A stretch of 64,000 bases of DNA from Sporolactobacillus spathodeae (lineage in GTDB: Bacteria; Bacillota; Bacilli; Bacillales; Sporolactobacillaceae). The position numbers and the translations under genes are program-made. Under the pieces are notes generated by a model, which saw only the letters and a list, made by a program, of their open reading frames with translations, did not search any database and was not told where the DNA came from. Below are positions 1-7,987 of this stretch, piece after piece; the stretch's first letter is position 1, and every line of letters starts with the position of its first letter. The stretch lies in NCBI RefSeq assembly GCF_016908935.1, contig NZ_JAFBEV010000004.1:62001-126000 (forward strand), in the 5' to 3' direction.

Positions 1-140
1 TCATTAAGTGTCTTGACGAATTCGGAAAAGTCTTCTGTCTGCTGCGCGCCGAATGCTTCTTCAAGCTCTTTCAGTGTCATCGGTCGGTATGTTTCTTCGC
101 GCATAAAATTCAGGATTTCCTGAATACGTTCGTCTGCCAT
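1..140 (-). CDS. rnr: Ribonuclease R, N-terminal fragment (cut by window edge)
   Basis: The first 46 codons are visible, beginning MADERIQEILNFMREET, with start codon at 138-140 and an AGGAGG-like ribosome site just upstream (AAGGAGGTTTTTACATG on the minus strand). The helical segment RPMTLKELEEAFG is typical of the N-terminal HTH region of RNase R, a processive 3'-5' exoribonuclease for structured RNA. The assignment rests mainly on gene order: secG-est-rnr is the standard Bacillus arrangement. The catalytic RNB domain lies outside the window, so only the order and the start region support the name. Confidence 0.8.
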   Translation of the reverse strand, partial: MADERIQEILNFMREETYRPMTLKELEEAFGAQQTEDFSEFVKTLN

Positions 141-157
141 GTAAAAACCTCCTTGAT

Positions 158-937
158 TTAGGAATCAGACCAGTCCAGGCTGCCTAGAAATGCAAGGATA
201 TCCTGGAAGACTTGTTTTTTCTCTGTTCCTAACGTGATCACGTGTGTGGATTGTTCGTACCATTTCAATTGTTTCTTTGATGCATGAACTTTTTCATAAA
301 TCAGATTTGCACCGCTGCTATCAATCATTTCGTCCTGACGCGCCTGGACAACAAACACCGGCACTGTAATCCGATAAATATTCTCTTGGACCTGGTCAAT
401 CGCATCAGCCATACGTGCAACGAGTGCTGGAAGTTTTTCCCGGATCGCCGCCAATTCAATTGAAAGCTCCGGCTCCTGAACACCTTGATAATGCTTGATT
501 CGTTCAACGTAGCGCATTGCTCCGGCAATAATCCGTTCCGCCTTGCCAGGCTTGTACGGCGCGCATAACGGAATAATCCCTTTCACTGAGAAAGTGTAAC
601 CACATTTCAATGAAAATACCCCGCCCATTGACAAGCCGCAAACAACGATTTCATGATAGCCCTGATGATTCAAAAATAAAAAGGCATCACGCACATCTTG
701 CCACCACTGTTCCGGGGTACTGCGAACCAGTTCTTCCGGCGGCGCGCCGTGCCCCCGATAATGCGGCGCGTAACACGTATAGCCTGCCTGAGACAAGAAC
801 CGACCCAGTTGGCGAACATCTGCCGAATTTCCTGTAAAGCCATGCAGCAGCAAAACAGCGCGGGGTCCGCCTTCTAAGAAAAAGGGCTTTGGCTGCCTGA
901 CTTGCACCTGAATCACCCTCCCCGACAATGTTGCCAT
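158..937 (-). CDS. est: Carboxylesterase (Est30/YvaK family)
   Basis: This is a 259-residue alpha/beta hydrolase of the small Bacillus carboxylesterase family, which hydrolyses short-chain esters in the cytoplasm. The oxyanion-hole motif HGFTGNSAD is at residues 32-40 and the nucleophile elbow GLSMGG carries Ser103. Asp202 (ARQDEM) and His232 (STHVITL) complete the triad. The sequence resembles Geobacillus Est30 over its full length but has about 10 extra residues at the N terminus. It sits between secG and rnr, 17 bp before rnr, as in Bacillus, so co-transcription with rnr is likely. The physiological substrate is unknown in this family. Confidence 0.93.
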   Translation of the reverse strand: MATLSGRVIQVQVRQPKPFFLEGGPRAVLLLHGFTGNSADVRQLGRFLSQAGYTCYAPHYRGHGAPPEELVRSTPEQWWQDVRDAFLFLNHQGYHEIVVCGLSMGGVFSLKCGYTFSVKGIIPLCAPYKPGKAERIIAGAMRYVERIKHYQGVQEPELSIELAAIREKLPALVARMADAIDQVQENIYRITVPVFVVQARQDEMIDSSGANLIYEKVHASKKQLKWYEQSTHVITLGTEKKQVFQDILAFLGSLDWSDS

Positions 938-1016
938 TACTTTCCTTAGTAAGTTCTTCCAATCTATTATACGTCATGCTGCCGCTCAGGTCTAAATGAA
1001 TCTTCCGCATAAGATA

Positions 1017-1110
1017 AACTTGGCTACGCCAAGTCGATTATTGCAAAATTGCGATGGCTGCTCGCTTGTCGCGGGCGTCGCGCACCTTCGCTCCACTTTT
1101 CGCAAAAGTC
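1017..1110 (-). repeat. Interspersed palindromic element, copy 1 (shortened)
   Basis: It begins with the small hairpin ACTTGGC-TAC-GCCAAGT, then runs GCAAAATTGCG...CTCGCTTGTCGCGGGC, and ends CTCCACTTTTCGCAAAA. The middle of the element (loop and inner stems) is missing. It lies between the secG terminator and est. Confidence 0.75.
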
Positions 1111-1127
1111 TATATACTTAAATTCGA

Positions 1128-1169
1128 AAAAAACCGGAGGGACGGCTTCGCAGCTGTCCTCCCGGTTTG
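1128..1169 (-). terminator. Rho-independent terminator after secG
   Basis: On the minus strand an inverted repeat AACCGGGAGGAC...GTCCCTCCGGTT closes a GC-rich stem and is followed by a run of T. It begins immediately after the secG stop codon, so it separates secG from est. Confidence 0.85.
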
Positions 1170-1170
1170 A

Positions 1171-1404
1171 TTATTTGAAATAGTAGCCAAGCAAAAAAGC
1201 ACAGAGAAAAAAGACGATGGAGAAAAAGATCGTCAGCCGGTTTAGCCCGACTTCAATACCCCTTGCTTTCTGTTTGCTGAATAATTGTTCCGCACCACCT
1301 GTGATCGCTTCAGACAGGCCATCCGTTTGGCTTCTCTGCAGCAGTACAAGCACCACCATAATGATTGCGGAAATAAGCATGACAATGGTCAAAAACGTAT
1401 GCAT
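1171..1404 (-). CDS. secG: Preprotein translocase subunit SecG
   Basis: This 77-residue membrane protein has two predicted transmembrane helices (about residues 3-22 and 55-75) separated by the conserved cytoplasmic loop LLQRSQTDGLSEAITGGAEQLF, diagnostic of SecG. SecG assists SecYE during SecA-driven translocation; secA is also in this window. The start MHTFLTIVML at 1404 gives the family length; the reading frame continues upstream but that stretch looks non-coding. It has its own terminator and is followed by est and rnr as in Bacillus. Confidence 0.93.
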   Translation of the reverse strand: MHTFLTIVMLISAIIMVVLVLLQRSQTDGLSEAITGGAEQLFSKQKARGIEVGLNRLTIFFSIVFFLCAFLLGYYFK

Positions 1405-1513
1405 CGATACACTGCACTCCAATCCCGATAACAAATCCCGTAATTTAAAATGTGTTCCCGCGTTTGCCGCCGCTATCGTGCGTTCCGGTTTTGGACACAC
1501 TTCATTAGTCTAT

Positions 1514-1542
1514 AATGTACCATATGGACAAGCGAAGAGCAA
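1514..1542 (-). promoter_or_regulatory. Possible secG promoter
   Basis: On the minus strand TTGCTC (1537-1542) and TACATT (1514-1519) are 17 bp apart, about 110 bp before the secG start. Neither hexamer is a close consensus match. Confidence 0.35.
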
Positions 1543-1573
1543 TAGTTTCACCACTCATCCGCCTTGTGACCCA

Positions 1574-2845
1574 TTAGATCCTAGCTGCCGTCGGAGCGTG
1601 CGCCGCCGCCTTTTGGTACGACGCTGCAAGAATTTGTAGTGGATGGCGTACGGGTTTATCTGTCAACTGATCGAGCTGATTCTTACACATGCCGCATTCG
1701 GTTACGGTTGTCTCCGCCCCTAACGCATGAACGGACTCAGCCATCCGCTTGCCAAGTTGAAGCGACACCGCATATTTTTCTTTTTTAAAACCAAAGGTCC
1801 CGCATTGTCCGCAGCATCCCTCGCCAAGGTCTTGAATCGAATAACCGGGAATCATTTCAAGAATATCAAGCGACGGACTGCCCATCGCCTGCGCACGCAT
1901 ATGACAAGGTGCATGGTAACCCGCTGTCTGTTCAACGGGCGCCAGGTTCTCATTGAATTCACCGTTTTCTTGAAGCATTCGCAAATACTCGCTGGCGTCA
2001 TAAACATGCGCTGAAAGTTCTTTTGCCGCATCGCTTTGCAGCAGCGAACGATATTCTTTTTTCAATGCGAGACTGCAGCTTGTGCAAGTCGCCACGATAT
2101 CATAGCCTTGGTGCACATAAGTCAGCAGCTGCTCGCAATTGTAAGCCGCGTTTTTGGCTGCTTGTTTCATCCGGCCATTGGCCAGCATCGGTATCCCGCA
2201 GCATTTTTGTTTCGGTTTCAGGACAGAAATGCCGTTAAAACGCATCACTTGCATGAAACTATCCGCGACCTCTGGCGCGTTATAGCTGGCATAGCAGCCG
2301 ACAAAATAAGCCACCTTCCGTTTTGATAGTTTCGGTATATGAATTTCTGCGGCTTTGGCTTCGCTTGAGGCAAACGTACGATTGAAATTTTTAAAGCGGT
2401 ACGCAGGAAAGTGCCGCTCTGCGGCCATATGCATCACTTTTTCCATTACGATGCGAACCGGTTTGGTACGCATGGCAAGATTCGTGATCGGCGCGAACCC
2501 GGATGCCATTTTACCGACGAGCTCGGCATTACTCAGCACAAAATCACGAAATGATGATCCCGTTTGTTCCTGATGACGCATTTTGGCGTAAGCCATCAGC
2601 GTCGATACTGGGACATTCTCCGGACAGGAGCGATCACATGTGCCGCACAGTGTGCAATACTCAATACGCTTATCGTCAATTGGATTCTGATTTTCAACCA
2701 ACCGTGCGCGTTCGGGTCCCAGATGTTTCGGACCCCCGAAAGCAAGCGTATTTGCCGTAATTGGGCAGTTGGCAACACAAGCGTTGCATTTTAAACATTT
2801 TTCAAAAGTTTCATTCAGGACATGCCACTCAAGCATGGCACTCAC
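1574..2845 (-). CDS. glpC: Anaerobic glycerol-3-phosphate dehydrogenase, iron-sulfur subunit C
   Basis: The 423-residue protein has two ferredoxin-type 4Fe-4S motifs, at Cys17/20/23/27 and Cys64/67/70/74. These are followed by two cysteine-rich CCG modules (around KCCGIPMLANGR and GEGCCGQCGTFG) of the heterodisulfide-reductase type. This is the GlpC architecture: the subunit anchors GlpAB to the membrane and passes electrons from glycerol-3-phosphate to quinone. A GTG start at 2845 has a good ribosome site (AGGGAAGGAC) and overlaps the end of glpB; an ATG three codons on (2836) is an alternative. It is the last gene of glpABC. Confidence 0.92.
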   Translation of the reverse strand: MSAMLEWHVLNETFEKCLKCNACVANCPITANTLAFGGPKHLGPERARLVENQNPIDDKRIEYCTLCGTCDRSCPENVPVSTLMAYAKMRHQEQTGSSFRDFVLSNAELVGKMASGFAPITNLAMRTKPVRIVMEKVMHMAAERHFPAYRFKNFNRTFASSEAKAAEIHIPKLSKRKVAYFVGCYASYNAPEVADSFMQVMRFNGISVLKPKQKCCGIPMLANGRMKQAAKNAAYNCEQLLTYVHQGYDIVATCTSCSLALKKEYRSLLQSDAAKELSAHVYDASEYLRMLQENGEFNENLAPVEQTAGYHAPCHMRAQAMGSPSLDILEMIPGYSIQDLGEGCCGQCGTFGFKKEKYAVSLQLGKRMAESVHALGAETTVTECGMCKNQLDQLTDKPVRHPLQILAASYQKAAAHAPTAARI

Positions 2846-3977
2846 GTCCTTCCCTTTCAGAATCCATCGCGCGAAGTGCCTGATTACTACTGAGTAGTGT
2901 GAACACGCCGCCGGTAATCCCGCAGGCGGTATGCGCTAGTCCTTGCGAAGCGCCGATCGGGTAAAGATTACCAGGCAGATCTGTGACATGTCCCGTGCGA
3001 TCACAAGCCAAATGCAGCACCGACTCGCGAACGCCTTCTGCTGTTGCTTCCAAACCGCCACCGAGCAAACCACCCGTCGCTAAAGCAAAATATGCTGCAG
3101 AAAGCTTGCCGGTGCTGAAACTCGTCTGGTAGGTGACCGATAGGAGACGATTCGCCGCTATTTCCCCACCCATTACTGCCGCATCGAGGTAGAAACGCAC
3201 GCCAAGTCGCATCGCCTCGCAGCGTAAAGCCGTGAATAATCTGTATCCCGATGCATTTGGGGGAAGACCCGGAGCCTCTGTCAGTCGCGCAGCGAATGCC
3301 TGGCGGAAATCGCCAACAACCTTTTGCCACTGATCCGCACCAAGAACAGAGGGAAAGATCAGCAAATCCGGTTTGTTGATCCGCCGCTCCGTAAGTTGAT
3401 CGCGTATTTGACGAATGCACGTCCTGCGCACTTGCTCCTGCTCAAGCAGCCGTGCAAAATCCAACTGGTTTAAGGTACGCTGCGAATGAATGCCTAAATG
3501 AAGGCTAAGCCAATGGACATTCAGTTGAGGACGGTCCGCGCGTAAATTAGCTGCCGCAAAATGTCCTTGAAAATCGCTCAGTTCATCAAAATCGATAATG
3601 ACAGCGCAACCTTGATCGGGAATCGGGGTAACAGTCGCAGGATAGAGCACCGTCTTTTTCAGATGTCCCGAACCCGTTATCACCGATACCGGGTGGTCAA
3701 TATTCCCTGAATAAGGGAGATGCAGGCGGTTCATCAGGTCTTTGAAACGATCAATTGCCGCAGCAACATCTATTTTTTGGTTGCTCGTCAAATGATGGAA
3801 TCGGAACCACGCATCGAGATCGGAGTCAGAACCGGGAATGAGATCAAATAGACCGCTCGACTGAATGATCCGTCCTGCACCTTTTGTGATCAGGGCGGTA
3901 CGGTATCCCTGTTTTCTCGCGGCGATAGCGGTCAGCAAGCCGGACAAACCTTCCCCGATAACAACTAAATCATACAT
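2829..3977 (-). CDS. glpB: Anaerobic glycerol-3-phosphate dehydrogenase, subunit B
   Basis: This 382-residue flavoprotein has the N-terminal dinucleotide-binding signature LVVIGEGLSGLLTAIAA and a C-terminal GlpB-type segment (TDLPGNLYPIGASQGLAHTACGITGGVF). GlpB is the FMN-containing partner of GlpA in the anaerobic dehydrogenase. The start ATG at 3977 follows GGAGGAGAAAGCTC, and the gene overlaps the end of glpA by 8 bp, so translation is probably coupled. The frame extends 16 codons further upstream, but only into glpA. Confidence 0.9.
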   Translation of the reverse strand: MYDLVVIGEGLSGLLTAIAARKQGYRTALITKGAGRIIQSSGLFDLIPGSDSDLDAWFRFHHLTSNQKIDVAAAIDRFKDLMNRLHLPYSGNIDHPVSVITGSGHLKKTVLYPATVTPIPDQGCAVIIDFDELSDFQGHFAAANLRADRPQLNVHWLSLHLGIHSQRTLNQLDFARLLEQEQVRRTCIRQIRDQLTERRINKPDLLIFPSVLGADQWQKVVGDFRQAFAARLTEAPGLPPNASGYRLFTALRCEAMRLGVRFYLDAAVMGGEIAANRLLSVTYQTSFSTGKLSAAYFALATGGLLGGGLEATAEGVRESVLHLACDRTGHVTDLPGNLYPIGASQGLAHTACGITGGVFTLLSSNQALRAMDSEREGRECHA

Positions 3978-5589
3978 GAGCTTTCTCCTCCTTCTGGAAG
4001 CCGAGCGATACCTTGTAAATCGCATCCATCAATTGCAGTTGTTTTGCCGTCTCTCCAGTCGCGACAATGGCCATTCCTTTTTGTCGTTCGCGGATGGAAC
4101 GGCAAATCGCTTGGTCTGCCTCGTGGCAGGATGTGACGCCTTTCTCACCGGCAAGTGCTGCAGCACGAAATTGGCAGAACGTGCCTTGACACGGACCCAT
4201 GCCAAGCCGTGTCCGTCGCCGAATATCGCCGAGATTGAAGGGACCTTGTTTGGGAATTGCTGCTTCAATTTCCGCCCATGTCACTTGTTCACATTCACAG
4301 AGAACTTGACCGGCCTGGGTTGCTTTTAAACGCGTTTTGATTTCGGCGGTATGCGTACCTGCCCAGTGAAATAATTTATTTTTCGCTGCAGGCGCGAGCT
4401 GTTCTTGCCTTAGAAAGGCTTCTGATCGGCGATCCGGTAATGGGATCTGATCAGTCGTGCAAGCAACATTAATTCCCATTTTTTCACAAATAAGATCAAC
4501 TGTCTTTTCAGCCATCAGACGGAAGGTCGTTAGCTTCCCGCCTGTAATTGAAATCAAACCGGCGATGCCATCCCGCGCTTCGTGATCAATCAATGCCATA
4601 CCGCGCGTCACATCACGCCCACTAGAGCCGCTCGCGGCATGTGCCTGATAGAGCGGCCGGCTTCCCGCGTAGGCGCGAATCAAGCGCATCTCGCGAATGG
4701 TCGGAATCAGCGCGCGTCCTTGCGCGAGCATGTCGTCCAACTCCGCTCGGTTGAGCGAAAAGTCTTCTGGATCACGGACATTTTTTCCTGTCGTGCCAAA
4801 AATCGTCACATCGTGTGCCGGAACGAAAATATCACCGTCACTCGGCATCCGCAACCGATTGATCACATGTTTATTAAAACGATGACTGAAGACAACAAGC
4901 ATCCCTTTGTTGTTAATTATTTCGAAATGAATACCCGCTAATTTAGCGATCTTTCCTTCCCACGGCCCAGCGGCATTGACAACGATCGGCGCGTGAATTT
5001 CTGTTTGCTTGCCCGATGTTGTATCGCTACAGATCAATCCGCTCACTCGCCCCTGATCAATCATCAGATCGGTGACTTCATGGTACGTCAGAACGTGAGC
5101 GCCGTGTCGCTTGGCATCCTCGGCTGTGTCGATAAGCAGCGTGAAATCATCAATCGCTCCGTCAGGAACTACAAAAACAGCCTGAGCCTTTCGATTAAGA
5201 AAGGGTTCTTCTTTAAAAGCCTGTTCTAGCGCCACTTCCGTAACCGGAATGCCAAGATTTTTGCAAGAAGCGAGCCATTTCTCCGCATAGCTGTCCGTGT
5301 CTTCAGGCAGTTTGACAAACAACCCATCGGTCCGCTCGATTGAGCCGGGTACAATCCGTTTCAGAATCAGATTCTCATGATAACTCTCAATCGCAGCTTC
5401 CGGATCACGGACCGCATAACGGCATCCGGAATGCAATAGCCCATGATTGCGCGTCGACGTCCCATGCCCAAGATCGCCTTTTTCGATTAAAACTGCCCGG
5501 ATACCACGAAGCGCCAAATCGCGGAGAACGCCAACACCTGTCACACCTCCACCGATTACCGCTACATCCGTTTCCACACATTCTGTCAT
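3970..5589 (-). CDS. glpA: Anaerobic glycerol-3-phosphate dehydrogenase, FAD subunit A
   Basis: The 539-residue catalytic subunit oxidises sn-glycerol-3-phosphate to dihydroxyacetone phosphate. It has an N-terminal FAD fold (VAVIGGGVTGVGVLRDLALRG), the DAO-family body, and a C-terminal BFD-like [2Fe-2S] domain with Cys431, Cys433, Cys467 and Cys472 (CEC...CQGTFC). That last domain separates anaerobic GlpA from the aerobic GlpD common in Bacillus. The start has GAGGAGGAAATCTC upstream. The leader contains a promoter, a cre-like site and an intrinsic terminator, so expression is probably catabolite-repressed and possibly attenuated. The presence of GlpABC argues for respiration without oxygen. 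Confidence 0.93.
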   Translation of the reverse strand: MTECVETDVAVIGGGVTGVGVLRDLALRGIRAVLIEKGDLGHGTSTRNHGLLHSGCRYAVRDPEAAIESYHENLILKRIVPGSIERTDGLFVKLPEDTDSYAEKWLASCKNLGIPVTEVALEQAFKEEPFLNRKAQAVFVVPDGAIDDFTLLIDTAEDAKRHGAHVLTYHEVTDLMIDQGRVSGLICSDTTSGKQTEIHAPIVVNAAGPWEGKIAKLAGIHFEIINNKGMLVVFSHRFNKHVINRLRMPSDGDIFVPAHDVTIFGTTGKNVRDPEDFSLNRAELDDMLAQGRALIPTIREMRLIRAYAGSRPLYQAHAASGSSGRDVTRGMALIDHEARDGIAGLISITGGKLTTFRLMAEKTVDLICEKMGINVACTTDQIPLPDRRSEAFLRQEQLAPAAKNKLFHWAGTHTAEIKTRLKATQAGQVLCECEQVTWAEIEAAIPKQGPFNLGDIRRRTRLGMGPCQGTFCQFRAAALAGEKGVTSCHEADQAICRSIRERQKGMAIVATGETAKQLQLMDAIYKVSLGFQKEEKAHV

Positions 5590-5671
5590 GAGATTTCCTC
5601 CTCATCAGCTGATTTCTGAAATCCGCGAATACAGATCTGTATCACATCTTCATGCGTACTGCAAAACGCCA

Positions 5672-5728
5672 CGAAAAAAAACCGTAAAAACAGAAGGAGC
5701 AGAGCGTTCCTCGTTTCTACGGTTTTCT
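5672..5728 (-). terminator. Intrinsic terminator in the glpA leader (possible attenuator)
   Basis: On the minus strand AAACCGTAGAAACGAGGA pairs with a near-complementary arm ending TACGGTTT, followed by a run of eight T. It lies about 40-90 nt downstream of the predicted glpA start site and about 85 nt before the glpA start codon. It could end read-through from tatC, but its position after the glpA promoter is that of a controllable leader terminator. Bacillus glpD is regulated this way by the glycerol-3-phosphate-dependent antiterminator GlpP. Confidence 0.75.
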
Positions 5729-5770
5729 CAAGTCTACAAAACCTTATCAGCTATTATGTTTTCTACAATA

Positions 5771-5837
5771 ATTATAGATTAAAAGCGGTTACAAAGATTA
5801 TTTTTTTACAAAAAGCTTTGAACATTAGGTGAACATT
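5771..5837 (-). promoter_or_regulatory. glpA promoter region with cre-like site
   Basis: On the minus strand the -10 hexamer TATAAT is at 5771-5776. Overlapping the -35 region is TGTAACCGCTTTTA (5780-5793), which matches the CcpA cre consensus TGWNANCGNTNWCA at all but one position. Upstream, AATGTTCA occurs twice 11 bp apart (5819-5826 and 5830-5837), one helical turn, which could be an activator site. No good -35 hexamer is visible, consistent with an activated promoter. Confidence 0.6.
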
Positions 5838-5866
5838 TCCTAAACACGCACAGATACGCGTTTCTC

Positions 5867-6625
5867 TCAGACCGTTGCATTCAGTTCTTGCTCTGCTCGC
5901 GCAAGCCGTTTCTGCCGGCGGCGATAGGCCACGCCGCAGACGGACACACAAATTTCATAGAGCAAGAGCAGCGGCACAGCAACCATGGAATGTGAGACAA
6001 AATCCGGCGGCGAAATCATCGTTGCCAGGATGACTAGGCATAAATACGCCATTTTACGCATCTTGCGCATTTTCTGAGGCGACAGAATGCCGAGCGTGGT
6101 CAGAAAGACAACAACTACCGGCAATTCAAAGATAATGCCAAAGGGAAGAACAAGATTGATCAGAAAGCCGAAATATTTATCTGTCGTGAACATCATTTGG
6201 AACATTCCGCCATTCAAACGAATAAGAAAATGAAGAATGTTCGGGAAGATGACGAAATAGCCGAATGCAAGTCCACCGAGAAACAGCAGAAAGATTGGCG
6301 GTATATACGAAAGTGAGAGCCGTCGTTCTTTCGGCGTCAGCGCTGGAGAAACAAACGCCCATAACTGCCAAAGAATTAGCGGAAGTGTCAGGACGATCGC
6401 CATAAAACCAGCAATCAGGAAATATATTTTGAGAATATCAGACGGTCCGAGCACGGTCAGCTTAGCGCCCACATTCAAATCATAAATCAGCCAATGGTAG
6501 ATCCGCTGAACAAAAAACAACGAAACTGCGAAACTGGCAATAAAGCCAACCAAGACAAAGATAATTCTTTTTCTTAGCTCGTTAAGATGATCCATCAGCG
6601 CCATGCTGTTCTCATTATCGCTCAT
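5867..6625 (-). CDS. tatC: Twin-arginine translocase subunit TatC
   Basis: This 252-residue protein has six hydrophobic segments, the N-terminal signature HLNELRKR and the conserved FGIIFELP motif with its glutamate. TatC recognises twin-arginine signal peptides of folded proteins. The start MSDNENS at 6625 follows GGGAGGCACC; the frame opens a few codons earlier inside tatA. It lies 20 bp after tatA and downstream of hypE on the same strand, so this pair probably serves the exported hydrogenase encoded in the same gene run. Confidence 0.94.
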   Translation of the reverse strand: MSDNENSMALMDHLNELRKRIIFVLVGFIASFAVSLFFVQRIYHWLIYDLNVGAKLTVLGPSDILKIYFLIAGFMAIVLTLPLILWQLWAFVSPALTPKERRLSLSYIPPIFLLFLGGLAFGYFVIFPNILHFLIRLNGGMFQMMFTTDKYFGFLINLVLPFGIIFELPVVVVFLTTLGILSPQKMRKMRKMAYLCLVILATMISPPDFVSHSMVAVPLLLLYEICVSVCGVAYRRRQKRLARAEQELNATV

Positions 6626-6645
6626 GGTGCCTCCCGCTTCTTTCC

Positions 6646-6879
6646 TCATTTTTTCTCGTCAGCAGGTGCTTCCTTAGCTTCGGCTTCTACGACATTCTTT
6701 TTCTTCTCTTCTTTGACGGGTTCATCATCGGAAACAAGACCTTGAGTCGCTTTCTTGAATTCACGCAAGGAACGCCCGAATGACTTGCCGATTTCCGGCA
6801 GCTTTGACGGTCCAAAGATAACGAGAGCAATAATCAGAATCATAATCAGGCCTGGGAAGCCGATATTTAATGGACTCAT
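6646..6879 (-). CDS. tatA: Sec-independent translocase protein TatA
   Basis: The 77-residue protein shows the TatA pattern: one N-terminal transmembrane helix (about residues 8-24), the [21 protein letters not shown] hinge with amphipathic helix, and a charged lysine/glutamate-rich tail. TatA forms the translocation channel with TatC. The ATG at 6879 follows GGGGTG; an upstream ATG at 6909 lacks a ribosome site. About 100 bp separate it from hypE, with only a weak TACAAT -10-like sequence in between, so read-through from the hydrogenase genes is plausible. Confidence 0.93.
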   Translation of the reverse strand: MSPLNIGFPGLIMILIIALVIFGPSKLPEIGKSFGRSLREFKKATQGLVSDDEPVKEEKKKNVVEAEAKEAPADEKK

Positions 6880-6978
6880 TGAAAACACCCCTTCATTTGT
6901 TCTATTCATCCAAAACTTCTTACGTGGCTAGGTCTGCAGTTCCATTGTACAACGGTCTGAAAAAGAAAAACAGCGTGC

Positions 6979-7983
6979 TCAGCAAATCCGTGGCAACATC
7001 ATCCCAGAAAGCCGATGCAACCGGCGCCGGCTTCCGAGTGGTGTCTCAAGCAATAATTTTCCGTTTTCTGTATCCGTGACTTCGCCAATCGTTGCAGCAT
7101 TTGCGCCTTCGGGAAAACGACGTAATATCGCCAAGGTACGTTCTTCTTCTGCTTTGGGCACAATCATTAATACTTTTCCCTCGTTAGCAAGATAAAGTGG
7201 ATCGAAGCCAAGAATGTCGCAAGCACCGACGACTTCGCGACGGATTGGGAGCGCCTGTTCCTGCAATTGAATGGTCACTTTAAAGTCTTCCGCGATTTCA
7301 ACCAGTGTCGTCGCAACGCCGCCACGCGTCGGGTCGCGCATCATTTTAACCGCGATAGCCGCATCCATGACTGCGTCAATCATCCGATTGAGCGGCGCGC
7401 AATCGCTCTTTAGATCGGTAACGAGACCAAGTTCCCCGCGCGCGGCAAGGATAGCTATCCCATGATCACCGATTGTGCCGCTCGTAATCACAACATCGCC
7501 GCTTTCAATGGTTTTCGGATCAACGGTTTTCCCGCTACGTGCAATGCCGATTCCAGCCGTGTTGATATAAACGCCATCAACACTGCCCTTTTCCACAACT
7601 TTTGTGTCGCCGGCAACGACGCGGACACCCGCCGCACGCGCTTCATCAGCGAGAGACTGCACAATTTGACGCAAATCAGCGAGTAAAAAGCCCTCTTCAA
7701 TAATAAATCCGGCTGTTAAATAAAGCGGCACAGCCCCTGCGACTGCAAGATCATTGACCGTTCCAGACACCGCGATTTTGCCGATATCACCGCCTGGGAA
7801 AAAGAGTGGCTTGACAACAAAACTGTCCGTCGTCACAGCAATTTGGCCGCTATCGAGCGACAGAAAAGAAGCGTCGAAATGCGATTCACGTGTATTGCCA
7901 AATGCTGAAACAAAAATCTGCTGAATCAGCTTATGGGCTAGTTCACCACCATCACCATGCGCAAGTGTTATTTTGCGATCCAT
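6979..7983 (-). CDS. hypE: Hydrogenase maturation protein HypE
   Basis: The 334-residue protein is the carbamoyl-dehydratase that converts the thiocarbamate on its own C-terminal cysteine to the cyanide ligand of the NiFe site. It shows the AIR-synthase-type ATP-binding motifs HGDGGELAHKL near the N terminus and DPTRGGVATTL, and ends in PRIC with the required terminal cysteine. Of two possible starts, ATG at 7983 has AGGATGGG at a good distance; ATG at 7995 has its purine run directly against the codon. It follows hypD by 4 bp. Confidence 0.95.
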   Translation of the reverse strand: MDRKITLAHGDGGELAHKLIQQIFVSAFGNTRESHFDASFLSLDSGQIAVTTDSFVVKPLFFPGGDIGKIAVSGTVNDLAVAGAVPLYLTAGFIIEEGFLLADLRQIVQSLADEARAAGVRVVAGDTKVVEKGSVDGVYINTAGIGIARSGKTVDPKTIESGDVVITSGTIGDHGIAILAARGELGLVTDLKSDCAPLNRMIDAVMDAAIAVKMMRDPTRGGVATTLVEIAEDFKVTIQLQEQALPIRREVVGACDILGFDPLYLANEGKVLMIVPKAEEERTLAILRRFPEGANAATIGEVTDTENGKLLLETPLGSRRRLHRLSGMMLPRIC

Positions 7984-7987
7984 TGGC

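Noticed and set aside
1017-1110. Second terminator or riboswitch before est
   Set aside because: The sequence is a shortened copy of the interspersed palindromic element found in many other gaps.
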